From Archaeoglobaceae archaeon (GTDB lineage Archaea; Halobacteriota; Archaeoglobi; Archaeoglobales; JdFR-42), in the NCBI GenBank assembly GCA_015523685.1, contig WAJW01000123.1:1-19322 (forward strand): a stretch of 19,322 bases of DNA, read 5' to 3'. The translations under genes and the position numbers were made by a program. Positions 7,333 to 14,380 of the stretch are shown in pieces (within the stretch, counting starts at the first letter, position 1; the number at the start of each line of letters is the position of its first letter). The notes below the pieces were generated by a model. The model made no database searches. It saw nothing but the letters and a program-made list of their open reading frames with translations, and had not been told where the DNA came from.

Positions 7333-8454
7333 ATGAAAGAACTCTGGCTTATAGAGAGGGATGAGGACTGGGAAAAGGCCAAGGAAAAGGTTATTGATGC
7401 CATTGAAACGGGTTTTTCAGGAGTTGTTGTGAGGGAAGAATTTGTGGAAAGGGCCATGAAACTCGGCAAGGTGAACGTTGCTGGTATATACAGAAAGGGC
7501 GAAAAGGGAAACGCCTTTGTGGTGGGAATCGACAGTGAGGGTGAGGGTATAAAGGAAATTCCTGACGATTTTTCCGGGAGCTACGACTACAACGTTGTGA
7601 TCAGCCTGAAAGACAGAAAAAAGAAAGTTCATGCATATGTAAGGGTGAGAGATGAGAAGTCTCAGAGATTCGCAATTGAGATGGCCAGACTTGTGGATCA
7701 TCTGTTTCTGGATTTTGAGGACTGGAAGGTAATACCCCTCGAGAATTTGATAGCATTTTCAGGCAATACGAAGATCATTTCAAGGGTCTCAGATATTGAA
7801 GAAGTTAAAACTGCAATCGAAACTCTGGAAAAAGGAGCCGATGGAGTTTTTGTTGAAGGATGGGACAGGGAGCAGATGGGTCAGTTGAGAGACCTCATAA
7901 AGGAGCAGAGCGTTAGGAGGGAGTTGAGGGAGGCTGAAGTAATAGAAGTGAAGAAACTGGGCTCCGGAATGAGGGTGTGCATCGATACAGTTGAGCTTCT
8001 TGAGCCGAATGAGGGAATGCTTGTCGGTTCGGGCTCGGGTTTTCTGTTCCTTGTGGGGAGCGAGTCTGAAGAGAGCGAGTATGCATCTGCAAGGCCTTTC
8101 AGGGTCAATGCAGGAGCGGTGAGCATGTACATTCGCGCTGGAGAAAAGACGAGGTACCTGTCCGAACTGAAATCCGGGGATTCGGTGGAGATAACCGCAA
8201 AAAATGGCATTTCCAAAATGTCATACATCGGGAGAGTTAAGGTGGAGAGAAGACCCCTGATTCTCATAAGGGCGAGAAGTGGAGATTCAGAAGGGAGTGT
8301 TATACTTCAGAATGCAGAGACGGTGAAGCTGATCACTCCTGAGGGAAGAATCTCCGTAAGTGAGATAAAAGAGGGGGATAAGGTACTGGCTTCAGTGGAG
8401 GAGGGAGGCAGGCATTTCGGTGTGAAGGTCGAAGAGACCATAATAGAGAGGTAG
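7333..8454 (+). CDS. 3-dehydroquinate synthase II (archaeal AroB')
   Basis: A ~373-residue protein of the archaeal DHQ synthase family (MJ1249 type), unrelated to bacterial AroB. The family enzyme converts 2-amino-3,7-dideoxy-D-threo-hept-6-ulosonate to 3-dehydroquinate by NAD-dependent oxidative deamination and cyclisation. The call rests on the MKELWLIE start, ENLIAFSGNTKI, DTVELLEPNEGMLVGS, FRVNAGAVSMYI, YLSELKSGD, and the C-terminal IEEGD-like region with ILQNAETVKLITPEG, all typical of this family. The length is normal. GGTGGT precedes two in-frame ATGs at 7330 and 7333; the second has the usual spacing. The next gene, four bases downstream, takes the product onward. The preceding ADH synthase gene is not in the window. 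Confidence 0.93.
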   Translation: MKELWLIERDEDWEKAKEKVIDAIETGFSGVVVREEFVERAMKLGKVNVAGIYRKGEKGNAFVVGIDSEGEGIKEIPDDFSGSYDYNVVISLKDRKKKVHAYVRVRDEKSQRFAIEMARLVDHLFLDFEDWKVIPLENLIAFSGNTKIISRVSDIEEVKTAIETLEKGADGVFVEGWDREQMGQLRDLIKEQSVRRELREAEVIEVKKLGSGMRVCIDTVELLEPNEGMLVGSGSGFLFLVGSESEESEYASARPFRVNAGAVSMYIRAGEKTRYLSELKSGDSVEITAKNGISKMSYIGRVKVERRPLILIRARSGDSEGSVILQNAETVKLITPEGRISVSEIKEGDKVLASVEEGGRHFGVKVEETIIER

Positions 8455-8458
8455 CCGG

Positions 8459-9061
8459 ATGAGGGGAGTGGTTGCTACCATTCTGAAAGGGCACATGAGG
8501 AATCTTGAGAGAGCAGAGGAACTTGGAGCTGATGTTGTGGAGATAAGACTTGACAGAGAATACGTTGCTCCAGAAAGGATCAAATCCATGCTCCCCCTTA
8601 TCTTCACAATAAGAAGGAATTCGGATGGAGGATTTTATACAGGAGACGAAAAAACAAGACTTGAGATACTTGAAATGTGCTCTGAATACGGTGCGGTGGA
8701 CATAGAAGCTGACTGTTTCAGCAGATTCAGGGGAGAAGGAGATGTAATAATCTCATACCATGACCTTAAAAAGACGCCCGAATACTCTGAACTGAGAAGA
8801 TTGGCCGTAGATTATTCTGAGTACGGGATTGTTAAAATTGCTGTGAGAGCCAGAGAGAAAAGAGATGCTGTTTCTGTATTGAAACTGGTTTCCGAGTACA
8901 GCAATGTTGTTGCCTTCTGTCTGGGAGAAAGATTTGCATTCACGAGGGTAGGGGCATACAGAATGGGTGCTCCCCTCTTATATTCCTATGTGGGGGATGA
9001 GAGAGGTGGTGAGGGCCAGCCTCACCTTCAGGATGTTAAAAGAATCCTTGAAGTGATATAG
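8459..9061 (+). CDS. aroD: 3-dehydroquinate dehydratase, type I
   Basis: A 200-residue class I dehydroquinase, which dehydrates 3-dehydroquinate to 3-dehydroshikimate through a Schiff base. Visible active-site blocks are VVEIRLD (27-32) at the substrate end, DIEAD (81-85), SYHDLKKTP with the general-base His101, VKIAV with the Schiff-base Lys126, and the C-terminal TRVGAYRMGAPLLYSYV and GGEGQP that bind the carboxylate. The length is at the short end for the family, normal for archaea. The ATG lies four bases after the synthase stop, with GAGAGGT upstream, so the two genes form a two-step operon. It converges with the minus-strand gene that ends 12 bases further on. Confidence 0.95.
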   Translation: MRGVVATILKGHMRNLERAEELGADVVEIRLDREYVAPERIKSMLPLIFTIRRNSDGGFYTGDEKTRLEILEMCSEYGAVDIEADCFSRFRGEGDVIISYHDLKKTPEYSELRRLAVDYSEYGIVKIAVRAREKRDAVSVLKLVSEYSNVVAFCLGERFAFTRVGAYRMGAPLLYSYVGDERGGEGQPHLQDVKRILEVI

Positions 9062-9073
9062 TCTGTTAGATTT

Positions 9074-10219
9074 TCAGAGGCATTCATTTACAAGTTCTAT
9101 GACATCCTTTATCTCCATCTCAGCTCCTTCGATCCTCTTGAGTCCATCCTTGAGATTCAGCTTGCAGAAAGGACAGCAGGATGTAAGCATATCTGCTCCT
9201 GTATTCAGAGCCTGCCTTACTCTCTTTTCAGAGATTTTCTCTGCAAGCTCTTTAAACTGAGATTTAACGCCCCCACCCGCTCCACAGCAGAGTGATTCAC
9301 CTCTTGTATCTTCCATCTCAATCAGCTCAACACCAAGCTCTTTCAGTATGTTTCTCGGTTCATCGTAGATTTTCACATGTCTTCCAAGATGGCACGGGTC
9401 ATGATAGGTTGCAGTTAAATTGATCTTTTTCCTGAATTTTATCTTACCTTCCCTGATAAGCCTGTCAATAAGCTGTGAGATATGAAGGACTTCAAAATTG
9501 AAATCAAGCCCCATGGATCTTGCAAACTCAGGATAATCCAGCTTTATTGTTCTGAAACACCCCGAACATGTGGCTACAATTGTTTCAATGCCCCTGTCGG
9601 CCCATGTGTTCACGTTGTGTTCAACAAGATCTGCAACAACATCGAGCTGACCCGTTCTTATGAACGGGCTCCCACAGCACCACTCTTCCTCACCGAGATA
9701 GTTGAACTCAATACCCACCTTTGAGAAAAATTCAACACTGTTCCTTGAAAGCTCCATCATTCTGTACGATGCGGTGCATCCCGCAAAATAAAGGAGAGTG
9801 CTGTCTTCTGAAATCTCTATACCTTCGGGAAGCCACTTACCACGATTGCTCGCCTCTTCTCCGTAGGGATTATGTTTTTCCATTGCAACTTCTTTCAGTC
9901 TTTTATGTACCGGCAGGGGGCCGTATCCCGCATTGACAATGGAAAATCTGGTGCTCTCCCAGAAGTCTATGAGGGGTATATTTACCTGACAAACCTCCTC
10001 GCACAGACCACATGTCATGCACTTGTAAAAGTTCTCCACCATCTTCTGATTCAGCTCTACCCTGTTTTTAATCATGTTCTTGGCAAAGTATATCTTCCCT
10101 CTCGGCGATACAGATTCCCAGCCAATCTCCCTGAATGCAGGACATACCCTGCAGAATCCACACTGAGCGCAGTTGTAAACTTCCCGCACAACCTCATCTT
10201 CAAATTTAACCCTCGACAT
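9074..10219 (-). CDS. HdrD/GlpC-like (Fe-S)-binding oxidoreductase with two CCG domains
   Basis: A 381-residue soluble protein of the heterodisulfide reductase D / GlpC / LldE superfamily. Two N-terminal ferredoxin-type motifs are at Cys17-26 and Cys67-77, followed by two full CCG domains: Cys148, Cys181-182, Cys218-221 and Cys276, Cys311-312, Cys349-352. These spacings fit CX31-39CCX35-36CxxC and would bind the noncubane [4Fe-4S] clusters of HdrB/HdrD. The first ferredoxin motif is shortened to CxxCxxCxxCP. No membrane helix, heme site or flavin domain is present, and no lactate/glycolate oxidase or HdrE gene adjoins, so the substrate and partner are unknown. AAGGTGAT precedes ATGs at 10225 and 10219; the second is better spaced, while the GTG at 10231 lies in the site. 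Confidence 0.85.
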   Translation of the reverse strand: MSRVKFEDEVVREVYNCAQCGFCRVCPAFREIGWESVSPRGKIYFAKNMIKNRVELNQKMVENFYKCMTCGLCEEVCQVNIPLIDFWESTRFSIVNAGYGPLPVHKRLKEVAMEKHNPYGEEASNRGKWLPEGIEISEDSTLLYFAGCTASYRMMELSRNSVEFFSKVGIEFNYLGEEEWCCGSPFIRTGQLDVVADLVEHNVNTWADRGIETIVATCSGCFRTIKLDYPEFARSMGLDFNFEVLHISQLIDRLIREGKIKFRKKINLTATYHDPCHLGRHVKIYDEPRNILKELGVELIEMEDTRGESLCCGAGGGVKSQFKELAEKISEKRVRQALNTGADMLTSCCPFCKLNLKDGLKRIEGAEMEIKDVIELVNECL

Positions 10220-10293
10220 TCGCATTATCACCTTTCACAAACCTGAACCGGATGGGAAAGCCAGTTGTCGGTTTATCCGCAGTTTCAGTAGTG

Positions 10294-10304
10294 AGGATAA
10301 TCCT
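10294..10304. repeat. Short palindrome at the divergent promoter, possible operator
   Basis: AGGATAATCCT is a 5-bp inverted repeat around one A. On the minus strand it lies just after the predicted TATA box and before the expected transcription start of the HdrD-like gene, a usual place for an archaeal repressor. A match this short can arise by chance. Confidence 0.3.
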
Positions 10305-10318
10305 ATTAAATTTTTTCG
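10304..10318 (-). promoter_or_regulatory. Predicted BRE/TATA promoter for the HdrD-like gene
   Basis: Read on the minus strand this is CGAAAAAATTTAATA: a purine-rich BRE followed by a TATA-like AATTTAATA. Transcription would begin near 10283 and give a leader of about 60 bases that contains the AAGGTGAT ribosome binding site. Confidence 0.5.
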
Positions 10319-10405
10319 AAAAACGGATTGTTCATCGATCTGGACGGTGGACGGAGAGGATACATATCTGCTGAGATTTTCTTTTATTTTATCGGAAGAA
10401 ATTGA

Positions 10406-10411
10406 TTTATA
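10406..10411 (+). promoter_or_regulatory. TATA box of a probably leaderless cbiA transcript
   Basis: TTTATA, preceded by an A/G-rich BRE-like stretch, lies about 25 bases before the ATG pair at 10432/10435. Start of transcription would fall on or next to the start codon. No good ribosome binding site precedes the gene, unlike nearly every other gene here. Confidence 0.5.
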
Positions 10412-10431
10412 CCTGGAATGGATGTGTGGCT

Positions 10432-11745
10432 ATGATGTCCTTTCACGGTGTATTGATCGGAGCTCCACACAGTGGCACGGGAAAGACCATTGTCTCCCTG
10501 TGCATGGGAGCGGTTCTGAAAAAGAAGGGCTTCGATGTTCAGCCATTCAAGGTTGGCCCCGATTTCATCGATCCATCCCATTTTGAGTACTCTCTTGGCA
10601 TCCCATCCATAAATCTTGACGTTTTCATGATGGGGGAGGATGGATTGAGGAGATCGTTTTCCAGATGGAGTGAGGGAAAGAATTTTTGTCTCGTGGAGGG
10701 GGTAATGGGGCTCTTTGATGGTATTGGCGGAACGGATTTTGGTAGTTCGGCCCATGTGGCCAGAATACTCAACCTTCCATTTATACTTGTGATCGACGTT
10801 AAGGGAATGAGCAGGAGTGCTGTTGCGATTGCAGAGGGGTTTCGCAGGTTTAACAAGAACCTTGAAATGGCAGGAGTGATACTGAACAGGGTTGGAGGGG
10901 ATAAGCACAGGGATATGCTTTTAAAGGCCTTCAGAGAGTCGGGCATTTCTGTTCTTGGAACATTTCCTGAGAAATCAGATCTTGGAGTGGGTAGCAGGCA
11001 TCTCGGGCTGAAAATGGGATTTGAGGAGAGTGTTAAAGAGAAAAAACTGCTGGAAGCAGGCGAGAATTATCTGGATGTGGATGGAATTATTGAAAAAACC
11101 ATCGTTGAACCTCCAGCTTTTCTCAGTGATGAAGGCGAACACCAGAGCAGAGAAAATAGAGGTGAATTAAAAGTTGCTATTGCATATGATGAGGCCTTCT
11201 GCTTCTACTACCGGGATAATATAGAGATAATAAAGAATTTTTCCAGCGTTGAGTTTTTCTCCCCACTCAGAGGTGAATTTCCGGAAGCTGACGTGTATTA
11301 TTTCGGAGGGGGGTATCCAGAGCTTTATCTGGAGGAGCTGTCAGAGAGCAGAACAACATCAAAGCTCAGAAGTTCGGATACAACGATCTACGGGGAGTGT
11401 GGTGGGATGATGTACATGTCCAGAAGCATACAGGTTGAGGATAGAAATTACAGAATGTGCAATCTGTTCGATATGGATGTGATACTCACAGATAAACTCC
11501 AGGCCATAGGATATGTGGAAGGAAGAGCGATCATGGAGAATCCAGTGTTCTCTGGCAGGTTCAGGGGTCACGAATTTCACTATTCCAGGGCTTTGCCCGA
11601 CAGGGATGTCAGATACAGCTTCAGGGTAACCGGGAAGGGCATAGAAGGTGGTATGGACGGTATCATTTCAGGTTCTGCAGTTGGGAATTACACCCACGTT
11701 CATTTTTTCAGTGCTATTCCTGACTTTCTCATCAATCCTCTGTGA
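10432..11745 (+). CDS. cbiA: Cobyrinate / Ni-sirohydrochlorin a,c-diamide synthase (CbiA/CfbB family)
   Basis: A ~437-residue amidotransferase that uses ATP and glutamine to amidate the a and c acetate side chains of a corrinoid or Ni-sirohydrochlorin ring. The N-terminal half is a P-loop synthetase (GAPHSGTGKTIVS, then PFKVGPDFIDPSHF and VEGVMGLFDGI, the family hallmark). The C-terminal half is a class I glutamine amidotransferase-like domain with FGGGYPELY, the nucleophile Cys323 in YGECGGMMYM, and the catalytic His422 in NYTHVHF. Cobalamin synthesis (CbiA) is the default call; the coenzyme F430 enzyme CfbB cannot be separated by eye. ATG 10432 or 10435 is chosen over the TTG at 10402 because the TATA box lies between them. 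Its 3' end overlaps the convergent MazG-like gene by 14 bases. Confidence 0.9.
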   Translation: MMSFHGVLIGAPHSGTGKTIVSLCMGAVLKKKGFDVQPFKVGPDFIDPSHFEYSLGIPSINLDVFMMGEDGLRRSFSRWSEGKNFCLVEGVMGLFDGIGGTDFGSSAHVARILNLPFILVIDVKGMSRSAVAIAEGFRRFNKNLEMAGVILNRVGGDKHRDMLLKAFRESGISVLGTFPEKSDLGVGSRHLGLKMGFEESVKEKKLLEAGENYLDVDGIIEKTIVEPPAFLSDEGEHQSRENRGELKVAIAYDEAFCFYYRDNIEIIKNFSSVEFFSPLRGEFPEADVYYFGGGYPELYLEELSESRTTSKLRSSDTTIYGECGGMMYMSRSIQVEDRNYRMCNLFDMDVILTDKLQAIGYVEGRAIMENPVFSGRFRGHEFHYSRALPDRDVRYSFRVTGKGIEGGMDGIISGSAVGNYTHVHFFSAIPDFLINPL

Positions 11746-12049
11746 CCGGAGGGAATCTGTGCCTGTTTCTCTCCATCTTATCCATTATTATCTTTTCTGG
11801 ATCGAGATGGGAAATATCTGCGAGATAAAGGCAGTAAATCATAATATCGGCAATCTCATCTGCAATTCTCATTCTCTCTCTTTCCATTACCTCAAATGAT
11901 CTCCTCTCGTCTACCCACTGGAATATTTCAAGAAGTTCTCCGGCCTCTATGGATATCGACATCGCGAGATTCTTCGGGTTATGAAATTTTTTCCAGTTTC
12001 TTCTGTCCCGGAAATCTCTCAACTCCTTCATTACAGAATCGAAACTCAT
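11732..12049 (-). CDS. MazG-like nucleotide pyrophosphohydrolase
   Basis: A 105-residue all-alpha NTP pyrophosphatase of the MazG / RS21-C6 (dCTPP1) type. The signature is clear: NWKKFHNPKNLAMSISIEAGELLEIFQW with Glu35 and Glu38, followed by DEIADIMIY with Glu65 and Asp68, the ExxE...ExxD metal-binding set that holds Mg2+. Relatives hydrolyse non-canonical or excess (deoxy)nucleoside triphosphates to monophosphate and pyrophosphate. It is the last gene of a five-gene minus-strand operon; its ATG overlaps the stop of the split-barrel gene as ATGA. Its 3' end runs 14 bases into the end of convergent cbiA. The link to the rest of the operon is unclear. Confidence 0.9.
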   Translation of the reverse strand: MSFDSVMKELRDFRDRRNWKKFHNPKNLAMSISIEAGELLEIFQWVDERRSFEVMERERMRIADEIADIMIYCLYLADISHLDPEKIIMDKMERNRHRFPPVTED

Positions 12050-12498
12050 TTTCTCACCACTATGGATGTGAATTTTGGTCCTATCCAGTGGGTTATTCTG
12101 TGAATCTCAAACCTTATCATGACATCCGAAGTTTCACCCACCACAGTGAATTTTCTGTATTTATTTTTAAAGACCTCATAAATCTCCAGGATCTCCGGTA
12201 GCATGTCCACTCTCGACTCCTCCTTTGAAAATATTTTTGCACGCCCCCTCACAAGGATACCCTCGTTGCTGAAAGGATCATCTTCGTGCCTCATATCAAC
12301 GGTGAGCGAGACTTCGGGGTTTTTCTCGATGTTCTTCACCTTCTTTGAGTTCTCACCTGAGAGACTGTATATCATCTTGTTTCTGTGGTCATAAACGAAG
12401 AAAATGGGTGTAATATGTGGGGTCATGGTTTCGTCCAGTGTGCAGAGATAACCGAAGTAGTTCATATGCAGTATCTCGAGAATTCGCGGTGGAATCAT
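12046..12498 (-). CDS. Pyridoxamine 5'-phosphate oxidase-like split-barrel protein
   Basis: A 150-residue protein with the PNPOx-like split beta-barrel fold that in relatives binds FMN, F420 or heme. Visible are the N-terminal helix PPRILEILHM, the strand pair GYLCTLDETMTPHITPIFFVYD, KKVKNIEKNPEVSLTVD and ILVRGRAKIFS. The same blocks appear in the C-terminal domain of the gene just upstream, so the two are paralogs. The start is ATG 12498, eight bases after the upstream stop with AGGTGTGAT in front; a longer reading from 12606 would overlap the neighbour by 100 bases and adds no family sequence. The stop overlaps the MazG-like start. The cofactor and substrate cannot be told from sequence. 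Confidence 0.82.
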   Translation of the reverse strand: MIPPRILEILHMNYFGYLCTLDETMTPHITPIFFVYDHRNKMIYSLSGENSKKVKNIEKNPEVSLTVDMRHEDDPFSNEGILVRGRAKIFSKEESRVDMLPEILEIYEVFKNKYRKFTVVGETSDVMIRFEIHRITHWIGPKFTSIVVRK

Positions 12499-12506
12499 GA
12501 TCACAC

Positions 12507-13715
12507 CTACAGCGGTATCCTTATCATTCTCGCCCCTCTCCAGTAGATAACCTCTTCCGGTTTTATCTTGATGGGGATCCTTCTGATGAGTGGTGTGAGC
12601 TGCCATGCCCGTGGAAGTTTAGATTTATCCCTTCTGTAGACCTTCATGTACCGCTGGAACTTTTTCATGAACAGATTTCTCACCCTTATCAGGGTTGGTA
12701 ACGCATAAATGAGCCCTGATATTCCGAGAATGTGAGCCTCTCCACGGATCAGCACAGCCTTGTTTTTAAAGAGGTCTTTTGGGTCTCTCTCATCTATGAG
12801 GACTGCAATTCTCTTCACATTCTTGATGTTTTTGAATTTTCTTGATGCCCTGGATGTTGCAAAGTAGACAAATCTGCCGTCGAAGACATAAACCACGGGA
12901 GTTATATGTGGTTTTCCTGACTCCACAGTACCAACGTAGGCAAATTTTCCCATCTTCAGTAAGTCGAAGATATCCGGGGGAAGCCATGGAACCCTTCTTA
13001 TGTAGTACATGGAGAGGGTGGAGAGGGTAAACAGGATTGAAATATAAAATGAGATCAGAAATGTGAGACGTACGCTGGATATAATCACAGGAAAGAGGAG
13101 AAAGGATATAATTCCAAAAAACAGAATGCTTCTATCAAGACGCTCCATTGAGTTGAGGTCATAGAGAAGTGTGTGTTCAAGCTCTTTTCTCTGAAGTGAT
13201 TTCAGGTAGAGTTCTCTCGATCTCCGGAGGGAGATCATACCCACCCAGATTCCAAGGCCCGCCCTGTATGAGACATCCCAGAGGAGCAGTCCGATGAAAA
13301 CATAGACAAGTGTTCCCGTGTTTCCCGTAAACCGGGTTAGATAGGCCGGATTTGTGATCAGGTAATAGGATGCAATGGCCATGAACACGATGCCGGGAAC
13401 TATTTCGTAGTGATCAGGATGGAAGAGAAGTCTCTTGTACTCTTCAATGACTCTGTTCTCCTCTTCCGAGAGGGATGTTCTGAATGATCTTATCGTGGGA
13501 GCAATTTTCAGCATGAGAAGGCTCCATAGGACAACCACAAGTATAACGAGTGACCCGTAGAGCAGAGCTGAAAAAGGAAGGTTAAAATGCAACGCTATGA
13601 CTATTCCGGCAATTTCCATAATAAAGAGCTGAAACAGTGAGACATACTTTTTGGGGAGATATGAGAATGGGGGTATTTTTTCAACTATAAGCTCGTATAT
13701 CCATTTGTGCTCCAT
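12507..13715 (-). CDS. Membrane protein with C-terminal split-barrel (PNPOx-like) domain
   Basis: A 402-residue two-part protein. Residues ~25-240 hold about six hydrophobic segments (roughly 27-44, 48-71, 104-120, 134-150, 197-213, 217-238) separated by charged loops, with no family recognised. Residues ~245-330 form a PNPOx-like split barrel: PPDIFDLLKMGKFAYVG, KPHITPVVYVFDG, KFKNIKNVKRIAVLIDE and AVLIRGEAHIL, matching the next gene almost block for block. The last ~70 residues are basic, suggesting a cytoplasmic C terminus by the positive-inside rule. I do not recognise this fusion as a described protein. A membrane-anchored flavin- or F420-binding redox or sensor protein is one reading (inference). 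The start lies two bases after the DUF166 stop, with AAAGGAA upstream. Confidence 0.75.
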   Translation of the reverse strand: MEHKWIYELIVEKIPPFSYLPKKYVSLFQLFIMEIAGIVIALHFNLPFSALLYGSLVILVVVLWSLLMLKIAPTIRSFRTSLSEEENRVIEEYKRLLFHPDHYEIVPGIVFMAIASYYLITNPAYLTRFTGNTGTLVYVFIGLLLWDVSYRAGLGIWVGMISLRRSRELYLKSLQRKELEHTLLYDLNSMERLDRSILFFGIISFLLFPVIISSVRLTFLISFYISILFTLSTLSMYYIRRVPWLPPDIFDLLKMGKFAYVGTVESGKPHITPVVYVFDGRFVYFATSRASRKFKNIKNVKRIAVLIDERDPKDLFKNKAVLIRGEAHILGISGLIYALPTLIRVRNLFMKKFQRYMKVYRRDKSKLPRAWQLTPLIRRIPIKIKPEEVIYWRGARMIRIPL

Positions 13716-13717
13716 TC

Positions 13718-14380
13718 TTATCGTTCCTTTGATTTTTTGATGGCCTTTTCTATAGCCGATTTATGTATCTCTCCCGCGAGATGTATGTTACCCTTAATAC
13801 CTCTCGATGCCCAGCAGGGGTGTATCTGGGCCAGATACCCGGCTTTGCGTCCGGCCTCTTCCGCATTAACGTTCTTCAACTTTTCGGCAATGAAAAGGGC
13901 TGATCCACACAGCGTCTCTCTCTTAACTTCGACAGATTCTATCCGGCCATCTCTGATGCTGACTTCAAATTCAGGATGTCCAAAATTCTCAAAGAAAGCC
14001 TGTAGCTTTTCATCCTTTATCTTCGGTGTGGAACAGCATACCTCTTCCATGATCAGTTTAATACCCTTCTCCCTTGCAATGCTCATCAGCTGAGCCCGTG
14101 AACCTGATTTTGATCCTCCGGGAATAACAATGGTTCCCTTCTCCACCTTTTCAACCAGCATCAGGTTTATATCCGGATGGAGTGCATAGCTCAGAATTAT
14201 ATCCGCTCTGAGGATTTCCCCGGGAATGTCAACAGAATCCGGATCATCTATAAGCTCGGGTAATGATTCGGGAAGTTCATAACTGATCACATTGAATCCC
14301 GCATTTTCCAGTATTTTCTCTGCTCTTCTGCCATACTTTCCCCTCTTTATGAGACCCACACTTATATCTGTATTTCTCAT
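13718..14380 (-). CDS. DUF166 family protein
   Basis: A 220-residue protein that fits DUF166, a mainly archaeal family once loosely labelled thymidylate synthase and without a proven function as far as I know. The N-terminal half looks Rossmann-like (ISVGLIKRGKYGRRAEKIL; DIILSYALHPDINLML; GTIVIPGGSKSG). The C-terminal half carries the conserved-looking polar sites: Cys115-Cys116 in EEVCCSTPK, Cys158 in TLCGSALFIAEKL, and Cys189 in AQIHPCWASRG, plus His188, His200 and His206. Four Cys and several His could bind a metal or a cluster (inference). The start overlaps the stop of the CooC-type gene as ATGA, so both are translated from one message, which ties DUF166 to nickel-enzyme maturation by context only. 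Confidence 0.75.
   Translation of the reverse strand: MRNTDISVGLIKRGKYGRRAEKILENAGFNVISYELPESLPELIDDPDSVDIPGEILRADIILSYALHPDINLMLVEKVEKGTIVIPGGSKSGSRAQLMSIAREKGIKLIMEEVCCSTPKIKDEKLQAFFENFGHPEFEVSIRDGRIESVEVKRETLCGSALFIAEKLKNVNAEEAGRKAGYLAQIHPCWASRGIKGNIHLAGEIHKSAIEKAIKKSKER

Noticed and set aside
10312..10323. Palindrome TTTTTCGAAAAA in the divergent intergenic region
   Set aside because: It largely coincides with the A-rich BRE of the predicted minus-strand promoter and is low-complexity, so no separate role is claimed.
12499..12606. 36-residue N-terminal extension of the small split-barrel protein
   Set aside because: It would overlap the upstream coding region, has no split-barrel sequence, and ATG 12498 has its own AGGTGTGAT site.
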